64,000 nt of DNA from Chthonobacter albigriseus. Its GTDB lineage: Bacteria; Pseudomonadota; Alphaproteobacteria; Rhizobiales; Pleomorphomonadaceae. The stretch spans positions 512,126 through 576,125 of the forward strand of contig NZ_JACDIT010000001.1 in assembly GCF_013839445.1 (NCBI RefSeq), in the 5' to 3' direction. The translations under genes were made by a program, and so were the position numbers. Below the pieces are notes generated by a model. The model ran no database searches and had not been told where the DNA came from. It was given only the letters and a program-made list of their open reading frames with translations. How positions within the stretch are numbered: position 1 is the stretch's first letter; the number at the start of each line of letters is the position of its first letter. Shown here piece by piece: positions 1-8,090 of the stretch.

Positions 1-100
1 CGGCGGGGGGGCCTGGGGGCGGGAGGGGGCTGGGGTGGCGGGGGGGGGGGGTGGGGGGCGGCGCCGGGGGGGGGGGCCGCCGAAGCCTGTTCCAGGCGGG
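1..100. other. G-rich low-complexity edge tract
   Basis: The first ~90 bases are almost pure G with scattered C/T, including runs of nine or more G, unlike anything else in the window. No gene or known element is recognisable. It may be a real G-tract downstream of choX, but its position at the very edge, where choW and choV would be expected, makes a sequencing or assembly artefact at a contig end plausible. Confidence 0.6.
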
Positions 101-133
101 AGGGCCGACGTCACCGCCGGCCCGCTGGCGGCG

Positions 134-1075
134 TCAGGAGCCGAGCTTTTCCTTGACCGCGGCAAGGCCGTCCTTGCCGTCGACGGTCGTCACGTCGGCA
201 AGCCAGCCGTCGAGCACGTCCATGTTGGCCTTGAGCCAGGTGGTGGCGGCATCCTCGGGGCTCTCGCCATCGTCGAGGATCTTGCCCATGATCTCGTTCT
301 CCATCGGCAGCGAGAACTTCAGCTGCGAAATGAACTTGCCGACGTTCGGGCACTCGGCGACGTAGCCCTTGCGGACGTTGGTGAAGACGGTTGCGCCGCC
401 GAAGTTGGGGCCGAACACGTCATCGCCGCCGGCAAGGTACTCCAGCTGGAAGTTGGAGTTCATCGGGTGCGGCGCCCAGCCGAGGAAGACGACCGGCTCC
501 TCGGCCTTCACCGCGCGGGCGACCTGCGCCAGCATTCCCTGCTCGGAGCTTTCCACCACCTCGAAGCCGTCGAGGCCGAACTGCTTGGCCTCGATCATGC
601 CGAGGATCAGGCGGTTGCCGTCGTTGCCGGGCTCGATGCCGTAGATCTTGCCGGCCAGCTGGTCCTTGAACTTGGCGATGTCCTGGAAGGACTTCAGCCC
701 GGCGTCAAAGGCGTACTTGGGAACGGCCAGCGTGTACTTGGCGCCTTCCAGGTTGGCTCCCAGCACTTCTACGTCGCCCTTGTCGCGGTAGGGCGCGAGG
801 TCGGCCTCCATGGTCGGCATCCAGTTGCCGAGGAAGACGTCGATATCCTTGTTGGCGAGCGAGGTGTAGGTGACCGGGACGGAGAGCACCTTGACGTCGG
901 GCGTGTAGCCGAGCGCGGAGAGCACGACCGAGGCGGCGCCGGTGGTGGCGGTGATGTCGGTCCAGCCGACGTCGGCGAAGCGGACGGTGTGGCAGGCTTC
1001 CGGGTCGGCGGCCCACGTCGGCGTGGCCATGATCGCGGTGGCTGCGCAGAGCGCGGCTACAAGCTTGGTCTTCAT
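134..1075 (-). CDS. choX: Choline/glycine betaine ABC transporter substrate-binding protein
   Basis: Periplasmic binding protein of about 313 residues that delivers choline (or a related quaternary amine) to an ABC importer. The protein begins with a Sec signal peptide (MKTKLVAALCAATAIMA... ending at TWA-ADPEAC). It has the OpuAC/ProX-like fold sequence with conserved aromatic and acidic stretches such as FADVGWTD, VFLGNWMPTM and FLGWAPHPMN, the segments that form the aromatic box in ChoX. The ATG at 1073-1075 was chosen because GGGAG precedes it and because longer readings would only add non-signal sequence. It is divergent from betI-betA, and the intervening region carries a BetI-type operator, which supports choline as ligand over glycine betaine. 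The permease and ATPase genes (choW, choV) would be expected to the left, outside the window. Confidence 0.88.
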   Translation of the reverse strand: MKTKLVAALCAATAIMATPTWAADPEACHTVRFADVGWTDITATTGAASVVLSALGYTPDVKVLSVPVTYTSLANKDIDVFLGNWMPTMEADLAPYRDKGDVEVLGANLEGAKYTLAVPKYAFDAGLKSFQDIAKFKDQLAGKIYGIEPGNDGNRLILGMIEAKQFGLDGFEVVESSEQGMLAQVARAVKAEEPVVFLGWAPHPMNSNFQLEYLAGGDDVFGPNFGGATVFTNVRKGYVAECPNVGKFISQLKFSLPMENEIMGKILDDGESPEDAATTWLKANMDVLDGWLADVTTVDGKDGLAAVKEKLGS

Positions 1076-1376
1076 CGAATACTCCCTGTCCATCTCGATC
1101 GCGCACTGCGCCTGCCCGGACCGCGGACAAGCCATGCGTTCGGTTCCCCTCACCGGGTGTTGCGCCAGACTATCCTTGTGCGGGCGCAAACGCGACGGTG
1201 TCGGCCCCCTGGCCAGTTCCGGCGTTTGCCGCCGGACGGTGTGGATGTCCCGTCGCGCCGGCATTCCGGTTCGCAGATCGGGCCCCGTTCCAGCCACCCC
1301 GGTGTCGAGGCAACCGTCCCTGCGGGTTTTCACGGACCCCATCCAAGCATCGGTTCGGCGGCTTCGCAAGTTTTTC

Positions 1377-1396
1377 TTGATTGATGGATCAATCAA
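1377..1396. promoter_or_regulatory. BetI-type operator, perfect 9-2-9 palindrome
   Basis: TTGATTGAT-GG-ATCAATCAA is a perfect inverted repeat lying between divergent choX and betI. Sites of the form TTGA...TCAA are known for choline-responsive BetI repressors. With betI next door, autoregulation of betI-betA and control of choX is the natural inference. It lies about 98 bp before the betI start codon. Confidence 0.8.
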
Positions 1397-1493
1397 AAAT
1401 ACGGTCCGGGATGTTCCCAGGAAGGTTTGTCGCCTTCGGATCAAGTCCGTGACGGAAACGTTCAGCAACCCGGCGCCCGGGTGGAGTGAAACC

Positions 1494-2078
1494 ATGCCCA
1501 AGGTCGGAATGGAGCCGGTTCGCAAGCGCGCGCTGATCTCGGCGGCGATCGAGGCCATCCACGACCGCGGGATGGGCGGCATCACGATGGGCGACATCGC
1601 CAAGCGGGCGGGCGTGTCCTCGGCGCTGGCCCACCATTACTTCGGCTCCAAGGACGATCTCCTCATCGCCACCATGCGCCACCTGCTGGACGAGCTCGGC
1701 GAGGAGTTCCGCGCGCGGCTCGCTGCGGCGAAGGGGCCGATGGCCCGCATCGAGGCGATCATCGAGGGCAACTTCGCCGCCGCGCAGTTCCAGCCGGCCA
1801 CCATCTCGGCGTGGCTCGCCTTCTACGTCCAGGCGCAGCACGACGGCGAGGCGGCGCGGCTGCTGAAGATCTACCTGCGGCGGCTGGAGTCCAATCTGGT
1901 GCACGCGCTCGGCGAGCTGGTGCCACCGACGGTCGCGCGGGAAACGGCGCGTGGGGCGGCGGCAATGATCGACGGGCTCTGGCTGCGCGCAGCGCTGCCG
2001 GCGGTGGACGTGCCGTCGAGCGAGGCGGTGCGGCTGGTCAAGGGATACGTCAGACAGGTGGTGCAGCGACATGCGTGA
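1494..2078 (+). CDS. betI: Choline-responsive TetR-family repressor BetI
   Basis: TetR-family regulator of 194 residues, the usual BetI length. An N-terminal helix-turn-helix ([21 protein letters not shown], about residues 32-52) is followed by a helical ligand-binding domain containing [12 protein letters not shown], typical of BetI. BetI represses choline-to-betaine genes and is relieved by choline. The ATG at 1494 follows GGAGTG and gives the family-standard N-terminus ([15 protein letters not shown]). The gene overlaps betA by 8 bases, so the two are co-transcribed and translationally coupled. A perfect palindrome upstream is its probable operator. Confidence 0.9.
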   Translation: MPKVGMEPVRKRALISAAIEAIHDRGMGGITMGDIAKRAGVSSALAHHYFGSKDDLLIATMRHLLDELGEEFRARLAAAKGPMARIEAIIEGNFAAAQFQPATISAWLAFYVQAQHDGEAARLLKIYLRRLESNLVHALGELVPPTVARETARGAAAMIDGLWLRAALPAVDVPSSEAVRLVKGYVRQVVQRHA

Positions 2079-3729
2079 AGCCGATTTCATCATCGTGGGG
2101 TCCGGGTCGGCCGGGAGCGCGCTCGCCTCCCGCCTGTCGGAGGACGGCAAGAACACCGTGCTCGTCCTGGAGTTCGGCGGAAGCGATTTCGGCCCGTTCA
2201 TCCAGATGCCGGCGGCGCTCTCCTACCCCATGAACATGGGCCTCTACGACTGGGGCTTCCGCGCCGAGCCGGAGCCGGCGCTGGGCGGCCGGTCGCTCGC
2301 CAGCCCACGCGGCAAGGTGATCGGCGGATCGTCGTCGATCAATGGAATGGTGTTCGTGCGCGGACACGCCCGCGACTTCGACACTTGGGAGGAGATGGGT
2401 GCGCGCGGCTGGGGGTTTGCCGACGTGCTCCCCTATTTCATGCGTCTGGAGAACGCCCACGACGGCGGCGACGAGGGCTGGCGCGGCACCAAGGGTCCGC
2501 TGCACGTCACGCGCGGCAAGCGCAGCAACCCGCTCTACAAGGCCTTCATCGAGGCGGGGCGGGAGGCCGGCTTCGGGATCACCACCGACTACAACGGCCG
2601 CATGCAGGAGGGCTTCGGCCCGTTCGAGATGACCGTCTGGAAGGGCAAGCGCTGGTCGGCGGCCGATGCCTACCTGAAGCCGGCGCTGAACCGCGAAAAT
2701 CTGGAGCTCTCCAAACGCACGCTCGCGCGCAGGATCGTGTTCGAGGGCAAGCGCGCGGTCGGCGTGGAGATCGAGCGCGGCGGCCGGATCGAGATCGTCC
2801 GGGCGCGGCGCGAGGTAATCGTCTCCGCCTCCCCGTTCAACTCGCCGAAGCTGCTGCTCCTTTCGGGCGTCGGGCCCGCCGAGGAGCTGAAGCGGCACGG
2901 GATCACCGTGATCGCCGACCGGCCGGGCGTCGGCAAGAACCTGCAGGACCACCTGGAGGTCTACGTCCAGCAGGCCTCGAAGCAGCCGATCACCCTCAAC
3001 GGCCATCTCAGCCTCATCGCCAAGGGGCGGATCGGCCTGGAGTGGCTGCTGTTCCGCTCGGGCCTCGGCGCCACCAACCACTTCGAGGCCTGCGCCTTCG
3101 TGCGCTCCAAGGCCGGGGTGGACTATCCCGACATCCAGTTCCACTTCCTGCCCGCAGCAATCCGCTACGACGGCAAGGCCCCTGCCCCGGGCCACGGCTT
3201 CCAGGTCCACGTCGGGCCGATGCGCTCGCCGTCGCGCGGCGAGGTCACGCTGAAGAGCCACGATCCGCGCGTCGCGCCGAAGATCCGCTTCAACTACATG
3301 TCGCACGAGGACGACTGGCGCGATTTCCGCACCGCCATCCGCCTGGCCCGCGAGGTCTTCGCGCAGCCCGCCTTCGATCCCTATCGCGGCGAAGAGATCG
3401 CGCCCGGTCCGAACGCTACTTCCGACGAGGCGCTCGACGCCTTCGTGCGCGATCACGTGGAGAGCGCCTACCATCCCTGCGGCACCTGCCGGATGGGCGC
3501 GGCCGACGACCGTCACGCGGTGGTCGATCCGGTCGGCCGGGTGATCGGCGTCGAGGGTCTCAGGGTGGCGGATTCTTCGATCTTCCCGCAGGTCACCAAC
3601 GGGAACCTCAACGGCCCTTCGATCATGGTCGGCGAGAAGATGTCCGACCACATCCTCGGCAAGCAGCCGCTTCCGCGCGCCAACCACGAGCCGTGGATGC
3701 ATCCGCGCTGGCAAACGGAGCAACGCTGA
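2071..3729 (+). CDS. betA: Choline dehydrogenase (GMC oxidoreductase)
   Basis: FAD-dependent GMC-family enzyme of 552 residues that oxidises choline to betaine aldehyde, and in this family often on to glycine betaine. The N-terminal dinucleotide motif [18 protein letters not shown] (about residues 7-24), the GMC signature around [18 protein letters not shown], and the C-terminal catalytic region with [10 protein letters not shown] and [16 protein letters not shown] are all present. It overlaps the end of betI by 8 bases. No betaine aldehyde dehydrogenase gene (betB) follows; the next gene is convergent, 17 bases away. Other quaternary-amine or alcohol substrates are possible in this superfamily, but the betI neighbour supports choline. 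Confidence 0.9.
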   Translation: MREADFIIVGSGSAGSALASRLSEDGKNTVLVLEFGGSDFGPFIQMPAALSYPMNMGLYDWGFRAEPEPALGGRSLASPRGKVIGGSSSINGMVFVRGHARDFDTWEEMGARGWGFADVLPYFMRLENAHDGGDEGWRGTKGPLHVTRGKRSNPLYKAFIEAGREAGFGITTDYNGRMQEGFGPFEMTVWKGKRWSAADAYLKPALNRENLELSKRTLARRIVFEGKRAVGVEIERGGRIEIVRARREVIVSASPFNSPKLLLLSGVGPAEELKRHGITVIADRPGVGKNLQDHLEVYVQQASKQPITLNGHLSLIAKGRIGLEWLLFRSGLGATNHFEACAFVRSKAGVDYPDIQFHFLPAAIRYDGKAPAPGHGFQVHVGPMRSPSRGEVTLKSHDPRVAPKIRFNYMSHEDDWRDFRTAIRLAREVFAQPAFDPYRGEEIAPGPNATSDEALDAFVRDHVESAYHPCGTCRMGAADDRHAVVDPVGRVIGVEGLRVADSSIFPQVTNGNLNGPSIMVGEKMSDHILGKQPLPRANHEPWMHPRWQTEQR

Positions 3730-3746
3730 GCCTCGGGGTCATCGGG

Positions 3747-4340
3747 TCAGATGCCGACGACCGCCTGCACCAGGACCCGCACCAGCATTCCGGATACCAG
3801 GTCCAGCACGACGAGCCCGGCCACGAAGCCGACCGGCGCGCCGGTTGCGATGCGCGTGATCACAAACTGGTAGCGCAGGACGACGCCGAAGCCGATCAGC
3901 ATCAGGATCTCCTCGGCCTCGTAGCCGATGATGCCGAGCAGATAGAGCAGGCTCGGCGCGACGATCGGCAGAACGGCGAGAAGCTGCGCCCAATTGAGGG
4001 CGACGATCAAAGGCACGTAGGTGCGCTGGAGCCCCAGCGGGCGGGCGAGCAGAGCCAGCAGGATCGGGTAGTCCAACCAGTCCAGGATAAGGGTGACGAG
4101 GCTGGCGACGAGGAAGGCGGAGGCGGGAAAGGTTTCCGCGTCGACCGGGGTCGCGGCCAGAATGTGCTGGCGCTCGGCGGCGAGCGCGATGCCGAATGCC
4201 GGCAGGATCAGGACGATCACCCCGAAGGACCGCCAGAAGCCGCTGAAGGATAGGTCCAACTGGCGAAGCCCCTGCGGGTCGCCCTTGAACAGGGCCCAGG
4301 CGGCTCCCGTGGAGCGGGAAATCTCATCGGTCGAGAACAT
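3747..4340 (-). CDS. Multi-pass membrane protein of unknown function, last gene of the dap block
   Basis: A 197-residue protein with about five hydrophobic helices (SFGVIVLILPAFGIALA, FLVASLVTLILDWL, YPILLALLARPL, LLAVLPIVAPSLLYLLGIIGY, FVAGLVVLDLVSGMLVRVLV). I do not recognise a characterised family; it is loosely reminiscent of Yip1-type small membrane proteins. Its start codon directly abuts the dapE stop, with no intervening base, so the two are translated as a unit. Position at the end of a dapD/dapE operon hints at an envelope-related role, but this is inference only. Confidence 0.75.
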   Translation of the reverse strand: MFSTDEISRSTGAAWALFKGDPQGLRQLDLSFSGFWRSFGVIVLILPAFGIALAAERQHILAATPVDAETFPASAFLVASLVTLILDWLDYPILLALLARPLGLQRTYVPLIVALNWAQLLAVLPIVAPSLLYLLGIIGYEAEEILMLIGFGVVLRYQFVITRIATGAPVGFVAGLVVLDLVSGMLVRVLVQAVVGI

Positions 4341-5540
4341 CTAGGAACCCGTCGCGAAATAGCGCTCGAGAAAGAGGCGATAGATGCGGGAAAGCGTGAC
4401 CAGGTCAGCGGTGTCCACGCGCTCGTCGATCTGGTGCATCGTGCGTCCCACAAGCCCGAACTCGACCACGGGGCAATAGTTCTTCACGAAGCGCGCGTCG
4501 GAAGTGCCGCCGCCGGTGGAGAGTTCCGGCCGGCGGCCAACCACCGCCTCGACGGCGTCGGAGAGGCCGTCGATCAAGTCGGCGGCGTGGGTCAGGAAGA
4601 CGTCCGACACCACCGGCTCGAAGGCAAGATCGAACGCCGCTGGACCCGTGCCCGGCCGGCGGAGCGGCGTGTCCGCGGCAGCGCGGGCGGCACGATCGGC
4701 GATCTCGGCCTTCAGGGTTTCGGCGGTCCAGAGGTCGTTGAAGCGAACGTTGAAGGCGAGACGCACCTCGGCGGGGATCACGTTGAAGGCCCGGTTGCCG
4801 GTCTCCACCGAAGCGATCTCCAGGTTGGAGGGCTCGAAGCGGGCCGTTCCCTCGTCGAGCGGGGGATCGCACAGCGCGGCGATGAAGGCAGGCAGCGCGC
4901 GCACCGGATTATCGGCCAGATGCGGATAGGCGACGTGGCCTTGTATGCCGCGCACCGTCAGCGTGCCGGACAGCGAGCCGCGGCGTCCCACCTTGATGGC
5001 GTCGCCGAGCGCCGCCGGATTGGTCGGCTCGCCGACGATGGAAGCGGCGAAGCGCTCGCCGCGTTCGGCCGCCCAGGCGAGCAGCTTGACGGTGCCGTTG
5101 ATCGACGGCCCTTCCTCGTCGCCGGTGATCAGAAGGGAGATACGGCCGCCGAAGTCGGGGCCGCGGTCGGCGATGAAGTCCAGCGCCGCGGCGGCGAAGG
5201 CGGCGATGCCGCCCTTCATGTCGACCGCGCCGCGGCCGTAGAGCACGCCGTCCTCGATCGCGCCCTCGAAGGGTGCGTGCGACCAGCGGGCCGGGTCGCC
5301 GGGCGGCACGACGTCGGTGTGGCCGGCGAAGACCAGGTGCCGATCGCCGGTGCCGATCGCCGCGAACAGGTTCTCCACGTCGGGCGTGCCCGGCTCCGCA
5401 AACACCGGCCGCTCGATCGCGAAGCCGGCCGGGGCCAGGAGGCGCTCCAGGAACGCGAGCGCGCCGCCCTCCTCCGGCGTCACGGAGGGGCAGCGGATCA
5501 GATCGCGGGCGATGACGACGGGGTCGTGAACGGTGTTCAT
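4341..5540 (-). CDS. dapE: Succinyl-diaminopimelate desuccinylase
   Basis: M20-family zinc amidohydrolase of 399 residues that converts N-succinyl-LL-diaminopimelate to LL-diaminopimelate and succinate in the lysine/peptidoglycan pathway. Metal-binding motifs are visible: FAGHTDVVPPG (His74, Asp76), YGRGAVDMKGG (Asp107), the catalytic/metal acidic stretch ITGDEEGPSINGT, and a C-terminal TMHQIDE histidine. The ATG at 5540 (MNTVHDPVVIARDLIRCPSVTP) matches the family start; the open frame extends 12 codons further upstream without support. It belongs to a block with dapD, the enzyme two steps earlier. Confidence 0.95.
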   Translation of the reverse strand: MNTVHDPVVIARDLIRCPSVTPEEGGALAFLERLLAPAGFAIERPVFAEPGTPDVENLFAAIGTGDRHLVFAGHTDVVPPGDPARWSHAPFEGAIEDGVLYGRGAVDMKGGIAAFAAAALDFIADRGPDFGGRISLLITGDEEGPSINGTVKLLAWAAERGERFAASIVGEPTNPAALGDAIKVGRRGSLSGTLTVRGIQGHVAYPHLADNPVRALPAFIAALCDPPLDEGTARFEPSNLEIASVETGNRAFNVIPAEVRLAFNVRFNDLWTAETLKAEIADRAARAAADTPLRRPGTGPAAFDLAFEPVVSDVFLTHAADLIDGLSDAVEAVVGRRPELSTGGGTSDARFVKNYCPVVEFGLVGRTMHQIDERVDTADLVTLSRIYRLFLERYFATGS

Positions 5541-5643
5541 GCCGTCCGGTGTAGGAGCCCGGACGACGGGGGTCAATTGTCGTGGATCAGCATGGCCGAA
5601 GGTTGCAAGCGGCGGCGGGGGAAGCCCGGCGCCGCAGCCGGCC

Positions 5644-6177
5644 TCAGAGCCCGCGCTTGCCGAAGGTCGGGCGCGCGCCCGGCTGCCAGCCCGCCGGCTT
5701 GGACCAACCCTCTGCCACCGGCACGGGGGCCGGGCGTGACTGATACTCCTCCGCGCTCTTGCGTATGATGCGCGCCGTCACCTCCTCGCGGACGAGGGCA
5801 TCGACCTCGCGCCGCTCGCTGGGGTCGAGGTCGAAGCGGTTGGGTCCGTCGGTGCCGCGCAGGAAGCCGCATTCGACGAACACCCAGAGGCTGCCGACGT
5901 AGGGCACGAAGTTCATCAGGATCCACAGCGCCGACTTGTCCCGGTCATGCCAGCGCTTGGCCTGGATGGCGAAGGAGCAATAGACGTTCACCAGCAGGAG
6001 AAAGCCGGCCAGGACCACCGTCGACGTGCGCAGGTCGTCGTCCTGAAGGTCGATGACGATTGCGGCCACCGCGCCGGTGCCGACCAGAAACAAGGGTATG
6101 CTGCACAGCCAGTAGACGGCCCGGCCGATGCGGCCTCTCCAGCTGAAGAAAATGGACGCCAAGCTCATCGGGTTCAT
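5644..6177 (-). CDS. DUF805 membrane protein
   Basis: A protein of 177 residues that begins with the DUF805 signature (FFSWRGRIGRAVYW) followed by three or four membrane segments (IPLFLVGTGAVAAIVI, TVVLAGFLLLVNVYCSFAI, and one around ALWILMNFVPYVGSLWVFVE) and the typical AKRWHDRDKSALW motif. The C-terminal ~60 residues are charged and cytoplasmic. Function of DUF805 proteins is unknown. The ATG at 6177 is preceded by a G-rich Shine-Dalgarno-like stretch; a second ATG three codons on is an alternative. It sits between dapD and dapE, an arrangement common in Hyphomicrobiales. Confidence 0.85.
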   Translation of the reverse strand: MNPMSLASIFFSWRGRIGRAVYWLCSIPLFLVGTGAVAAIVIDLQDDDLRTSTVVLAGFLLLVNVYCSFAIQAKRWHDRDKSALWILMNFVPYVGSLWVFVECGFLRGTDGPNRFDLDPSERREVDALVREEVTARIIRKSAEEYQSRPAPVPVAEGWSKPAGWQPGARPTFGKRGL

Positions 6178-6306
6178 GCCCCCCGGGAATAGACCCTGGA
6201 GTTGTGCCCTCCGGCGGCGAAACAGATCGATAACGCGCAACTTCGCGGCGCAACATTCAACCGGCAGAGTTGACCGCCGGTTGACGAATCCGCCTCCAGT
6301 TGAGTT

Positions 6307-7167
6307 TTAGTCGCGTAGCAGTTCGTTGATGGACGTCTTGGAGCGGGTCTTCTCGTCCACCCGCTTGACGATCACGGCGCAGTAGAGGCTCGGGCCGGGC
6401 TCGCCGTTCGGCAGCGGCTTGCCGGGCAGCGAGCCGGAGACCACCACCGAATAGGGCGGCACCTTGCCGTAGAAGGTCTCGCCGGTCGCCCGGTCGATGA
6501 TCTTGGTGGAGGATCCGATGAAGACGCCCATCGAGATGACCGAGCCACGGCCGACCACCACGCCCTCGACAACCTCGGACCGGGCGCCGATGAAGCAGTC
6601 GTCCTCGATGATGGTAGGCCCCGCCTGCATCGGCTCCAGCACGCCGCCGATGCCGACGCCGCCGGAGAGGTGCACGTTCTTGCCGATCTGGGCGCAGGAG
6701 CCCACCGTCACCCAGGTGTCGACCATGGTGTCGGTGTCGACGTAGGCGCCGAGGTTGACGAAGGAGGGCATCAGCACCGCCCGCGGGGCGATGTAGGCCG
6801 AGCGGCGAACGATGGCGCCGGGCACGGCGCGGAAGCCGGCCGCGCGGAACTCGTCCTCGCCCCATCCGTCGAACTTGGAGGGAACCTTGTCCCACCAGGT
6901 CGCCTGCCCCGGCCCGCCGGGAATCACCGCCATGTCGTTGAGGCGGAAGGAGAGCAGCACCGCCTTCTTGAGGAACTGGTTGACGTGCCAGTCGTCGCCG
7001 ATCTTCTCGGCGACCCGCGCCTTGCCCTCGTCCAGCAGCGCCAGCGCCTTCTCCACCGCATCGCGCACCGGGCCGTGCGTGTCGAAGGTGATCGAAGCCC
7101 GGTCCTCCCAGGCGGCGTCGAGCGTGGCGGCAAGGTCGGCGTGGCGCGTCAAGGCGTCGGTGGTCAT
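6307..7167 (-). CDS. dapD: 2,3,4,5-tetrahydropyridine-2,6-dicarboxylate N-succinyltransferase
   Basis: Succinyl-CoA-dependent enzyme of 286 residues that succinylates tetrahydrodipicolinate in the lysine/meso-diaminopimelate pathway. The N-terminal helical domain is followed by a left-handed parallel beta-helix made of hexapeptide repeats from about residue 125 ([54 protein letters not shown]). Active-site regions such as [14 protein letters not shown] and [13 protein letters not shown] are intact. The product feeds DapC and then DapE, whose gene lies downstream on the same strand. Confidence 0.96.
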   Translation of the reverse strand: MTTDALTRHADLAATLDAAWEDRASITFDTHGPVRDAVEKALALLDEGKARVAEKIGDDWHVNQFLKKAVLLSFRLNDMAVIPGGPGQATWWDKVPSKFDGWGEDEFRAAGFRAVPGAIVRRSAYIAPRAVLMPSFVNLGAYVDTDTMVDTWVTVGSCAQIGKNVHLSGGVGIGGVLEPMQAGPTIIEDDCFIGARSEVVEGVVVGRGSVISMGVFIGSSTKIIDRATGETFYGKVPPYSVVVSGSLPGKPLPNGEPGPSLYCAVIVKRVDEKTRSKTSINELLRD

Positions 7168-7251
7168 CGTGTCGGTCCCGCGGTTCGGAAGTCGCGGGAC
7201 CCTAGTGAAACTTCACCGCCGACGCAACGTGGGGAGAAGACACCCCGTCAC

Positions 7252-7998
7252 TCAGTCCGCCAATGCGCCAGCGACGGCGTTGACGAAGCCGGTGAGGTCG
7301 TCGGTGACAAACTCGACGTGGGGGGCGTCGTCGCCCTCCAGTTCCCAGGCCTCGCGGAAAACCTCTCGGGTGCCCTGCGGCACCACCAGGACGGTGCGCA
7401 TGCCGAGGGCGTGCGGGACGGCGAGGTTGCGGGAGAGGTCCTCGAACATGGCCGCGCGTGCCGGCGAGACGCCGGTCTGGCGGATGAACATGTCGTAGGT
7501 CTCGCGGTTGGGCTTCGGCATCAGGCCGGCGGAGACGATGTCGAAGATGTCCTCGAAGTGGCCGTCGACGCCGAGTTGGGCGGCCGTGCGCTCGGCATGG
7601 CTGCGGGAGCCGTTGGTGAAGATGAAGCGACGACCCGGGAGACGGGCGAGCGCCTCGCCGAGCCCCGGATCGGGCGCGATCACCGAGTGGTCGATGTCGT
7701 GGACGTACTCCAGGAAGTCGTCGGGCGCGATGCCCTTCTCCACCATCAGGCCACGCAACGTGGTGCCGTAGCGCTGGTAGTAGTCCTTCTGGACGGTGTT
7801 CGCCTCTTCCGGCGCGATGCCGAGCAGGCGGGCGACGTAGTCGCGGATGCGGACGTCGACCTGCGCGAAGAGGTTGGTGTGCGCGGGATACAGCGTGTTG
7901 TCGAGGTCGAAGACCCAGGCCTCGACGCCGCGGAAGATGCGCAGATCATGCAGGTGGACGTGACGCCCCTCGCGGGGGCGGAAAGGAAGCGCGCTCAA
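7252..7998 (-). CDS. HAD-superfamily pyrimidine 5'-nucleotidase
   Basis: A 248-residue haloacid-dehalogenase-type phosphatase. Motif I is VFDLDNTLYP with catalytic Asp31 and Asp33; motif II is FIFTNGSRSH, and the acidic motif IV region is MFEDLSRNL. The SDT1/pyrimidine 5'-nucleotidase subgroup is indicated by the DNTLYPA stretch and overall length. The start appears to be TTG at 7998, as no ATG or GTG occurs in frame before the catalytic motif; GAGG lies about ten bases upstream. It is the first gene of the dapD/DUF805/dapE block, separated from dapD by 84 bases. This linkage is conserved in Hyphomicrobiales, though no metabolic connection is obvious. Confidence 0.85.
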   Translation of the reverse strand: MSALPFRPREGRHVHLHDLRIFRGVEAWVFDLDNTLYPAHTNLFAQVDVRIRDYVARLLGIAPEEANTVQKDYYQRYGTTLRGLMVEKGIAPDDFLEYVHDIDHSVIAPDPGLGEALARLPGRRFIFTNGSRSHAERTAAQLGVDGHFEDIFDIVSAGLMPKPNRETYDMFIRQTGVSPARAAMFEDLSRNLAVPHALGMRTVLVVPQGTREVFREAWELEGDDAPHVEFVTDDLTGFVNAVAGALAD

Positions 7999-8090
7999 CT
8001 GGAACCAACCTCGGTCGCCTTCGGGAGACCAGTATATAGGGCGCCCGGCGACGGAAGGTTAACGGTGGAGCGGGGAAATCCGCCGCACCG

